Source of the DNA: Gari tellinella
Taxonomy: Eukaryota > Mollusca > Bivalvia > Cardiida > Psammobiidae
Direction of reading: 5' to 3'
Assembly: GCA_922989275.2 (NCBI GenBank)
Contig: OV277859.1
Coordinates: forward strand, 89,152,198-89,216,197
Length of the DNA stretch: 64,000 nucleotides
A program made the translations under genes and the position numbers. The notes below the pieces were generated by a model. It did no database searches. It saw only the letters and a list, made by a program, of their open reading frames with translations, and was not told where the DNA came from. Below are positions 13,501 to 25,500 of this stretch, piece after piece (positions within the stretch are counted from its first letter, which is position 1; each line of letters starts with the position of its first letter).

Positions 13501-16500
13501 CCCTCTAAACCGGAAACCCCTCTAAACCGGATGTTTTTGTTGTCCCCCAACATGTCCGGTTTAGAGGGGGTTTCACTGTACTCAAACCTTCTGCATGTAG
13601 CGAAACACCATCTGATAATTAGTGCAAACAGGTTGAATCCATTTGAGACGCCGAAAAACTTGACGTCTCATCTGCATCCTTATTGTTTGGCACTCTGATA
13701 GTTTCTCAATGAGAATGATTTAACCCATTACCCCATAGCCTGTTTCTAGATTTGAAATAGGTGACCACTTAAAGCAGGTTGAAAGTAAAGCAAAATGCGC
13801 CTGAAGGCGCATTCTGCTTTACTTTCAGCCTGCTTTAAGCTACTATCTGCTAGAATATAGAAAACATTTCTTCTGATACATATTCATAACTTTATAAATG
13901 GGAATTATTTTCATCAGTGGAGGAATTAACTAAAGGCGTTAAAAGGCGTATTTATTGGGTAATGGGTTAATAAGCAACTTTGAATAATTGTTACAGACTA
14001 CAAAAATTGCAGACGACAATAACATAGCCTGCAGACGGCTAATTTATTCAAAATATATCAACTGTAAAGAAATGAGAACCGTGAATACACTTCACTTTTA
14101 TCACTGACATGACGTCAACAACTTTAAACAATAATATTGCCGTCTGCTTTTATATCTCAAATTTAATTTTTAGTTATTTTGACTTTGAAAAAGTTTACAC
14201 GAGCGCTAAACAGTTTCGCGACATCTTATCAGAATCCAAACGGTTTGCAAACAACAGTCGTACTCGGGGTGGATCAGTGAATGGGGTTACTACAGTATGA
14301 TAGATATTTAGTATAATCCAATAGATAGTTTGTATAATACAATATACTTTAATTCTAAGCGGCAAAATCATGATGACATTAAAAATTTGCGAACAGTTAG
14401 GAACCTGAGAAGACGCCGCCTAACGCGGAATTTCACCATGATCTAAACTATTTGACACGCTGACCTTGTTTGGAAAATACATTTTGAAAATTCTGTTTTC
14501 AAAACAAAAGCTGACGACAATTGTTGCCGACGAAAAGATCCTCAGCATTCAAAGAGTTGAATAACGGTATTGAAATATATGTAGCAGGATAAGACATGAA
14601 AAATCACACAAACATACAGTTAAACCTCTCTATTACGACCACTGATTACTGTTAATCATTACGTCTTTAAGACAGGTGACTGCTTTAAGCAAAGTGACAG
14701 TAAAATAAAGCTGCTATAGGAGCTCTGTGTTACTGTCAATTTGCTTTAAGCTATCACCTGCCTTTTATACAATCAATAAGCCTTAATTTAGTTGCCTTAA
14801 TAGAGAGGTTTTACTATATCAAATTTTGTATTTAAAGACCACTTATGGAAGAAAAGTGGGTGTCTCTTTAGACAGATAGAATATACACAAAAGTAACAAA
14901 AAAGGCACAAACTAGTATAGCAACTTAACAGATCATTTTTTATCCTTCATGGAAAAACCACCGATATTTAAGACTATCTATAAGTCATATGTTGAGTGGT
15001 GGACGTACGCAAGTTTATCTGTAGACCAAACTTCGTAACGCTGGGTGGAACCATTTCAAAATGGTGCATAGAAATAAGACATTCGTGAGTATGCCTACTG
15101 AAGCATCAAGTGTAACCAGGACCTGCTTTAACTACAGAAAAACGTCTTTGTAACGACCGCTAGATGTTGGTAATTACTATATGTTAACGACAAGTGATTG
15201 CTTAACGAAATGTGACAGTAAAACAGAAATCATTTCAGATAATCCCTGTAGGAGTTTTTTGTTTCACTGTCACCTTGCTTCAAGCTTTCACCTGTCTTTT
15301 GTATTACAGCGCTCCCTCTCTACAACGGCCCTCCCAACAACGATTCCCTCCTCACAACGACGCTTGCCGCTGATCCCGAAACAATAAATTATGTCCAATC
15401 TTTTTACGTCTGTAATATCTTCTTCTTAAAGTTGTCGTCTGCTGTTTTTCTCATAAATTACATATTTGCCCTTTTGACATAACAAACCTTAGTGACGAGT
15501 GACAAACAGCTTGAATCCAGATCAGACGCCGCGTTACGCGGCGTCTGATCTGGATTCAAACTGTTTGCAAATGTAAGCCAATTTCCCTCCCTAGAACGAC
15601 TCCCTCCGAATAACGCACACAATATGTGTCTCCCATTGGGTGTCGCTGCAGAGAGGGAACGCTGCACAAACAACTAGTCTTCGTTTTAGTGATCTTAGAG
15701 GTTTAGCTGTATATTATTAGGTTTTGAACCTGTTTGAGTAAACAATTCCCTAAAAGTAAAAAACCCTTATTACGACCGTTAAAAAGATTGATTTTATGGG
15801 AGAAAGTGACACTTTAAAACAAGGTTAAAATAAAACTTCTGAAGGAGCTTCTATTTTACGTTCACCTTCCTTTAAGCGGCCATTTGCCTTAACCACCTTA
15901 CACTTAGCATAATTTAGTGATCGTACAAGAACAACAATCTTGTCAAGATTCACTTGGTAAAAGACAATGACAATGACAAATATGAAGTGCGAGTACGATA
16001 AACTTACCCTGCTAATCGCATGCGTTTACAATCTCGTAAATCGCAGAACACGCCGTTTTTTGCTTATATTTATATTTTCATAGTTGTCATTGTCTTTTAC
16101 CAAGTGAATCTTGACAAGATTGTTGTTTATGTATATAAACCGGCCCAATATGTTTGATAGATGTAATCCTGGATGTAACAGCCATTCGATCTCTATAATA
16201 TATGGTATGAAAGTAGTCCCAAATACATGTTTTGGAGTTGCATTACAAATTCAGGCTTTTACCCAGTAAACTGTATCCGTATAATTAACAAACACTCATA
16301 AGACATTAAAACTAAACACTGCAACTTGAATATCTATTATTAAAGCATATTTTAAAACAAAATACGTCGCAGATGTGTATTTCAGCCTAATTACACGCCA
16401 TAGCAACCATCAGCTGGTCGCTAGATCGGTATCTCTCCAGCGGAGCCCCCGCCCTCTTTCTAACTGGCTGGAACCAGTTTTAATGAGTAGATATTCTTAG

Positions 16501-19500
16501 AATTATACTTCATATTTTCAGTACGCTTCTAGAAGACGTTACAGGGCGAATGCAAATATTAAAATGTAAATATTTTTAACCTTTTGACCGCTATAGGCCA
16601 CTAAAGTCGACATTGCAAGCAATGCGATTGGATCTAATGCCGTGTTAGATTGCGCCCTATTCGGGTGAAGCTTTGTGGCACTCATATCAATATGTCTTCC
16701 ATCAAAGCATCAACAGTTTAAATTTGGTGTAAATTGTTATTAACCCTTCCCCCAATAGAAGCGCCTTTTAGCGCATTCAGTTTATTCCTCCGCTGAAGAA
16801 AAGAGTTCCAATTTATACAGTTATGAATATGTATCATACAGACTATTTTTTTATTCTAGCAGGTGGTAGCTTAAAGCAGGCTGAATGTAAAGCAGAATGC
16901 GCCCTCAGGCGCATTCTGCTTTCCTTTCAACGTGCTATATATAGTCACCTATTTTCAAAACTAGAAACAGGCTATTGGGTAAAGGGTTAAAAGAATAATA
17001 GCACACGATAGAGTATAGTGTCTGCTAAGGGGTTAAAGCAGGCGTTAGATATGGCGATGAAGAGGATACACATAACTTTTTAAAGGTTTAACCCATTAAC
17101 CCATAGCTTGTGTCTGAATTTGAAGATAGTTAACAACTTAAAGCAGGTTGAAAGTAAAGCAGAATGCGCCTTAAGGCGCATAATGCTTTACTTTCAGCCT
17201 GCTTTAAACTATTATCTGCTAGAACTTTGAAAATATTTATTTTGAGTCTTATTTGTGAAAGTATATCTTGGAACTATTTCATGTAGTAAAGGAATAAATT
17301 AGAGGCGTATTTATGGGGTAATGGGTTAAAGGTGTCTGGTTTTCAGAAATTTTCTTGTAATGCCCTTTTACCAATTTAATTCATCCTAAAGTTTCTACAT
17401 TAAGGATTCTATTATCAGGTTTCTTAAAGTCTCACGTTCTTGTACTAATACTACGATTAGCACTCGAAAGAGCGGTAGTCAGTTTTCGAAAATAGATACA
17501 GCGCTCCCTCTCTACAACGACACCAAATGGGAGACAAACATTATATGCGTTGTTCGGAGGGAGTCGTTGTAGGGAGGGAAATTGGCTTACATTTGCAAAC
17601 AGCTTGAATCCAGATCAGACGCCGCGTAAGGCGGCGTCTGATCTGGATTCAAGTTGATTGCCACTCGTCATTATGTTTTTTTCTGGCAAAATGTCTCATG
17701 TTAATTTGAGAAAAACAACAGACGACCATTTTAAGTGGACTATATGGCAGCCGTGAAAGGGTTGGACATAATTTTATTGTTTTTGGAACAGTGGCAATTG
17801 TCGTTATAAGGAGGGAACCGTTGTTCGGAGGGTCGTTGTAGAGGGGGAACACTGTAGATGCACATGTACTCTGTTGTAATGAAGGACCACCGGAAATTTG
17901 TCTTACATCATGATATATGACTGCTTAAATCAGACTGCAAGTAAAACAAAAATAAAATATTTCTGCTTTACTTCCAGTGTGCTTTAAACAACCGCCTGTC
18001 TTTAACATTGATAAAACTATGAAGGAAAGGGATATAATCATTTTGATAGGTTACACTTTTCTATAGCGACCACTAAATTGTGTAAAATTAGCAGGTGTTT
18101 TAAGCGGTTGACTGCTTAAAGCAAGGTGAACGCTAAACAGAAAGATCCTTTATGTGCTTTCTGTTTTAAGTTCACTTTGCTTAAAGCTGTCATCTGTCTT
18201 TTTGTGATATACGTGACGACGAGTCCACAGATCAAGGACCAAGGACATTCAGTCAAAAAGCCTCGTTTTTAGAGGTCGTAAAAGAGAGAGATTTTACTGT
18301 ATATACTTTTAAATAGACTTAGCATGAAGTCGAATAAATTAATCGCTCACGTTTTATTCACAACCAATAATTAATCATAGACAAATTATACGTAAACACT
18401 TTTCGGAAGGAATTGTGGCTTTTCATTGGCTGATTAACCATTATATCATATAAAGGCATTTTCGTTTCATTGCGTGTATACAAATGGCAGTTCGTGTTTC
18501 TATCGTCCTTAGTAACCTATACTATGACTTTGTATACCAAAGGTATGCTAATTGAAACATTTTTATACAACAACTTCAGTCTATAGATATGATATAGCAT
18601 TACCGAATTTGCCTAGACCAATAAAAACCTGCTCCATGCTGATAAACTATAAATTAACTAATTTTATGCCCACGGTCCAATGTAAGGGACATAGCCAAAC
18701 TGTGTAGTATCTGATCAGAGTCTACACTGTTTGCTGATAGGAATTGCAACATATAACAAAACCAAAAATAAAATTAGACCCGGCACTCCTTAGATACAAA
18801 ATGGACGTATCCAACTTATAAGCATGGAATAACCCACTTTGCACAAATGGTTTAAAGCTGACATCAAGCAAATTAACCCTCTTGACACTAACTTTTAGCG
18901 TCTGCTTGAGCCTTTACCTCTGTTCTAATATTGTGATATGTACTATAATTTAAATCATTTGATATATAATTAAGAAATAGTAAATTCATACTAGTGTGTA
19001 ATCGTGCAATATAACACGGGTATGACTTAAGATGCGTAGTAATGTAATCACGAAGCCGTAGGCCGGGTGATTTAACTACCAGCATCTCACCGGCTATCCG
19101 TGTTCTATTGCACGATAATACACTGGTATAATATTATTATTTCCATTCTAACACTTAAGTTTACTATAATATGCATCGCCGCAACGACGCTACATTTCTT
19201 AATGCGCAAATTTTCGAAGCCTTACCACATCACGTTAAGCTGTTACAGCGCGTGCGAGTTTCAGATTATAGTGAACTAGCACTACATGATGATGTATCTC
19301 TATAGCCGTCCTTAACCGGGAGAGTTATGTCGGTTTTTCGTGCTTTGTTTTTTCTCTCCCTCTCTGTCGTACCCTGAACCCTTCCATGTCTTACAGTTAC
19401 TCGTGACTACAGACTAGTCGCTTGAGTACAATTTGACCGTTGCCATAGTGGGTTATTTTTAACACGGGCTTGAATGTTTAATTCTTTCCCGTGTTACTAA

Positions 19501-22500
19501 TAATCTTGTCATAGAATTTTGTTAGATGTTTTACATGTATTTACTTACTGTGCTGGCGGTCTTTTTGATTGTAAGGTTGTGGAACAGGGTTTATATTTTA
19601 TGTACACTGTTCGTCTTTATAGGTGAACATAGGAGATAAGTGTGAGGTTGGGTGCCCCTAAACCCAGGTTAACCCCCCCCCAGTGGTTGTTAATGGTTAA
19701 TTTATAATTAATTATTGATTGCTGCTGACCGTTCCAAGGCGGGCTCCTATGTTCACTTTGCTTTATGTTTGTCTTGCGTATTGTTTTCTATTTGGTGTGT
19801 GGGATTGCGTGTGTTTGTGTGTGTGTGTGTGTTTGTTATGGTATGGCTGTGTGTGTGTTCTGCTTTAGAGGTGGGTGTATTGTTTGTGTTGCGTTTCCTG
19901 CTTGAGTCTTCTTTCGTATTTATTTTTTAAACATAGCTTCGTTCCTTCTTTGTTTAAAGGGGTGTACCCGCAGAGTATGTAATAATGTAATTAATCCATT
20001 AACCCATAAATACGCCCTTGTACACCTTAAATGAATTCCTCCACTAAATATAACAGTTTTGTTTTATACACTTAACGAATCTTCTAATTGTGCACTTATA
20101 TATGGTATCATATCTCCGGCACTAATGACCAGATCATGTTAAAATTTTGCAGAAAATCAAGAAGACATATTTCTGATGGTCATATGTTTACTTTATTTAA
20201 TACAAAGCAAAAAATATATAAATTGGAAAGAAAAGTATGAGTGAGTAAAAAAAGTTGGTTTCTCAAAAAGAGAGAGGGGACGTATACAGAAACCTCAGGT
20301 GCGATTCCCTACTCTTATTCGCTGGTTATTTTAGAATCCAGTGTAAAGAACAGTTACTGGTCAATAAATTGGTCTTCGGTTTTTATAAAGTCTTATCCTA
20401 TGGAATTTGTCGGGCGGGGGATCGTTCTCACGACCGTTGGTATCGTAGTCGAGCGCGTTACTCTTCGACCACGTCCGACGGTGAGTGTAACAAAAAGTCA
20501 TTAAAACAATATTTTTGTCAATTTAGACAAACAAACGGCTTTAATTCAGTAACGCCTTAGTCCAGCATCGTTTATAACAGCCTGACGTCGACGTCATATC
20601 GACGTTACGCATCATTATACTGCAAAGTAGATTCCTTACTTTTCATTGGTCAACGAGCCCTAGACGTGGTCCCATGTACCATGTGAGCTGACAGGGTACT
20701 TGGGAATGCAGCTGTTTCATTGGCTGACAGGTCCCTGAGTCTTGCTTTGCAGAAAATAAGATGGCCGATAGCTCGACAGGATTGAGTGCATTCAATCGTG
20801 CATCCACCGTTTTAATTCCGTTTCGGCTAAGAACCAATCTATGTTTGGATCTTTCAACAGTCGCATTAATTCTGGGAAGTTTGAAGTCGAAGTCTACTAG
20901 TATGTTCATTTTTCTTTTGAAAAACAACGTCATAAACATATGACGTCACTTACGCTCAACGTCATATGTTTTGACGCGATTTTGTTACTGTTTACTTTGA
21001 GCGCTGTGCACGACAAATTCCGAAATATTTCATTTGAACAATAAAAACTTTGAAGTATAATTAATTCGTTATACAGTTTCTTCACAGGGTACATGAGGAT
21101 TTCTTCCCGGCTGGTAAAATCATGTAACTCTCGCCTAACGGCTCGGGCAACAATGATTTTCCTCAGCCGGGAAGAAATCCTCATGTACCCTGTGAAGAAA
21201 CTGTATAACTAATATAGTTGAACGGCTATTCAACGTCGCTCGATCAAGATATTCGTCCAACAACGTGTTTGTCTTAACTGCGGCTTGATAGCGAATGCAA
21301 GAGAAAAATATCGAAACAATAGTTCACGATTTTCTCGTGCAAATTAAGTATTTTGTCGATTCATGGTTCACTGGGTCTTCAAACAAATTTTTTTAATTTG
21401 ATAACGATGTGACATTTCAATTTCCGTAAATGGCCAACACGCAAATAAGTGAGTAGAAATTCTTATAAATAACAGTTATATAGCGAAAAGAAAAGTGCAC
21501 AGTTAGAATATTCGTTAAGTGTACAATAATTATTACATACCATCAGAAATAATTGTCGTATTCTGGCAGATAAGAACCTAAAGCAGTCTGAGAGTTTGTT
21601 TTTAGCAAAGACGTGCATATTGGGAAGGAATAACGTCTTTGCAATTGTAACAGACTGGTGTATGTATTTAACCCTTTCATACTCAATTTTTTTCTTGAGA
21701 TTTTTACCCCTTCACCGTTTCATTGTCGTCTGCTTTAACTTTGTTGTCTCCAATATCACTTCAAAGTTTAATAAAAGAAGTATGACTGAAGAATTTCAAA
21801 ACGAGTGTCAAAAAATTTGCTTCCTGATCAGACGCCGCGATACGCGGCGTCTGATCAGGATCAAAACTGTTTGCAAAACACGCTTTTAAGCGTCATTGAG
21901 GTAGAAAGGCTTCAGCAAATTTTAGCACATGCTTACTTACTTAAGAGTATTTTGGCATCTACATGAGGATACTTGTTCATCAGAGCTTGAACTATCGACC
22001 TACAGCCATCTGACCCATCCTGGATACAGAACAGAAGCTCATACTGAAATAGATAAAAAGTATATTGGTGCACACCGTGGAGTCTCATCCTGGATATAGA
22101 ACAGAAGCTCATACTGAAATAGATAAAAAGCGTATTGGTGCACACCGTGGAGTCTCATCCTGGATATAGAACAGAAGCTCATACTGAAATAGATAAAAAG
22201 CGTATTGGTGCACACCGTGGAGTCTCATCCTAGATATAGAACAGAAGCTCATACTGAAATAGATAAAAAGCGTATTGGTGCACACCGTGGAGTCTCATCC
22301 TGGATACAGAACAGAAGCTCATACTGCAATAGATAAAAAGCGTATTGGTGCACACCATGGAGTCTCATCCTGGATACAGAACAGAAGCTCATACTGAAAT
22401 AGATAAAAAGCGTATTGGTGCACACCATGGAGTCTCATCCTGGATACAGAACAGAAGCTCATACTGAAATAGATAAAAAGCGTATTGGTGCACACCATGG

Positions 22501-25500
22501 AGTCTCATCCTGGATACAGAACAGAAGCTCATACTGAAATAGATAAAAAGCATATTGGTGCACACCGTGGAGTCTCATCCTGGATATAGAACAGAAGCTC
22601 ATACTGAAATAGATAAAAAGCATATTGGCGCACACCGTGGAGTCTCATCCTGGATATAGAACAGAAGCTCATACTGAAATAGATAAAAAGTATATTGGTG
22701 CACACCGTGGAGTCTCATCCTTGATATAGAACAGAAGCTCATACTGAAATAGATAAAAAGTATATTGGTGCACACCGTGGAGTCTCATCCTGGATATAGA
22801 ACAGAAGCTCATACTGAAATAGATAAAAAGCATATTGGTGCACACCGTGGAGTCTCATCCTGGATATAGAACAGAAGCTCATACTGAAATAGATAAAAAG
22901 CATATTGGTGCACACCGTGGAATCTCATCCTGGATATAGAACAGAAGCTCATACTGAAATAGATAAAAAGCATATTGGTGCACACCGTGGAGTCTCATCC
23001 TGGATATAGAACAGAAGCTCATACTGAAATAGATAAAAAGTATATTGGTCCACACCGTGGAGTCTCATCCTGGATATAGAACAGAAGCTCATACTGAAAT
23101 AGATAAAAAGCATATTGGTGCACACCGTGGAGTCTCATCCTGGATATAGAACAGAAGCTCATACTGAAATAAATAAAAAGCATATTGATGCACACCGTGG
23201 AGTCTCATCCTGGATACAGAACAGAAGCTCATACTGAAATAGATAAAAAGCATATTGGTGCACACCGTGGGGTCTCATCCTTGATACAGAACAGAAGCTT
23301 ATACTGAAATAGATAAAAAGCATATTGGTGCACACCGTGGAGTCTCATCCTGGATATAGAACAGAAGCTCATACTGAAATAGATAAAAAGCATATTGGTG
23401 CACACCGTGGAGTCTCATCCTGGATACAGAACAGAAGCTCATACTGAAATAGATAAAAAGTATATTTGATGCACACCGTGGAGTCTCATCCCGGATACAG
23501 AACAGAAGCTCATACTGAAATAGATAAAAAGCATATTGGTGCACACCGTGGAGTCTCATCCTGGATACAGAACAGAGGCTCATACTGAAATAGATAAAAA
23601 CGTATTGGTGCACACTGTGGAGTCTCTTCCTGGATACAGAACAGAAGATCATACTGAAATAGATAAAAAGCATATTGGTGCACACTGTGGAGTCTCTTCC
23701 TGGATACAGAACAGAAGCTCATACTGAAATAGATAAAAAGCATACTGGTGCACACCGTGGAGACTCATCCTGGATACAGAACAGAAGCTCATACTGAAAT
23801 AGATAAAACGCATATTGGTGCACACCGTCGAGTATTATTTTGTATACAAAACAGCAGCTCATATTGAAAACAACAAAAATATTTTGTTTCATATTTGTTT
23901 TATTCTGTAATACAGAAGAGCAATAACATACAATACTCAAACATACTAAAATCTATTGTCACACACAAAGGTACTTGACACATATATCTAGATATATAAC
24001 CAAAAAGTTTTATTATTATATTTACTATACTTCTATTTGTATCTTTAAAAAAAAAATTTTTTTGGTAATAGATCTAGATCGATGTGTTAAGTACCTGTGG
24101 TCACACATATGACTCATCCTGTATACTGAACACCAAATCATACTGAAACAGTTAAAACCCATATTGTTTCCCATTTGCCTCATCCTGTTATACAGATCAG
24201 TCAGACAAACAATTTCATATTGTAACACACCTGGGGCCCGTTTCATAAAACTTCTTACGACAAATGTTGTCGTAAGTCAGATTATAAAAGTATCAATTAT
24301 TATTTATTTCTCCATCTAGTCCTGTCTTGTGAATCGTTTTGGAATCGTCTTGAAAAGACGATTCCAAAAAGATGTACCAAGACAGGATTAGATAGAGAAA
24401 TCACAAATTAAATGTATTTTAAAGTTTTGACTTACGACAAAATTTGTCGTACGAAGTTTTATGAAGCGGGCCCCTGTTTCAATCTGCATACATAATAGAT
24501 GATACATGTATCTTAAAGGTGTATTAAACTCATGCATTTGTGAAATTGACCAAGTATAAAAAACAACCATTTATATCATGGTTTTGTTTTGAAGAGCTAT
24601 TACAGATGAATGGGAAAATAGAAAAAGATTATAGTTTATTATATTGGTGTACAATTTTTGGCTCTAAGGCCATTTCTAAAAGGTGTGTCAGATTAAGGAT
24701 TTGATATTTCTTATTTTGTCCTGTTAAATGAACCCGCTTCAATAAATTCTATTTCAAATTTAAACAAACATGGTAATTTGGTTTTGTAGTACAGTAAAAC
24801 CTCTCTAAACCGGAAATGTGTGGGGACAACAAAAATGTTCGATTTAGTGGGGTTTCCGGTTTAGAGGGGTTTTGACTTGTTTCTAGTATGACTGATAGCT
24901 GACCACTTAAAGCAGGTTGAAAGTAAAGCAGAATGCGCCTTAAGGCGCATTCTGCTTTACTTTCAACCTGCTTTAAGCTATAATCTGCTAGAATGTACAA
25001 ACTTTTTTCTTCAGTATAAGAATAAACCAAAGTTGTAAACATGCGTATTTATGGTGTAATGGGTTAAAAACAAGAAGGGTTGGAAACGGGACCAACATTT
25101 TTGTCCGGTTTAGAGAGACTTTCAGTATTTAGAGGTTCCGGTTTAGAGGGCTTTCACTGTATTTATTCTATGTCTATGGTAGTATATCCTCATAGAAAGA
25201 CAAATTTAAGACACAGCAATCACCAACTGTGGAATTTATGAAGCTCTAAATACCATAGATATGGTACAAAATGAAACTCGATCATATGTTTAATATCGAT
25301 AAATCGATCTCGCTTAAGTCGATCATACCCTTATTTCAAAGTTAAAACTTGGCTAAGCCACTTTTTAATTTTAACATATAGATATGTTCGAACTAAAGCG
25401 AGTTCGAATTATTGAGTTTCGACCGTAGTTTTTATCTAGAACAGACAGGGCGAGAAAACGAAAACGATACGAATTTACAAAATCCAAACTGTTTTACCCT

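Noticed and set aside
15519..15558. GC-rich hairpins at core A as rho-independent terminators
   Set aside because: The genome is eukaryotic and these are centres of mobile elements with matching outer ends, not gene ends.
20241..20560. Two overlapping plus-strand frames
   Set aside because: They run across a tRNA-derived SINE on the other strand and have no family resemblance.
22011..23830. A regular direct repeat that could be taken for a CRISPR-like array
   Set aside because: Units are contiguous and near-identical over all 70 bp with no variable spacers. The DNA is eukaryotic, and the unit is a splice junction of the neighbouring exon.
23299..23940. Long minus-strand open frames with MCTN.LFIYFSM repeats, as a repeat protein gene
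   Set aside because: The unit length of 70 is not a multiple of three, so the frame rotates through the array. The openness comes from the repeat, and no start, stop or codon signature supports coding.
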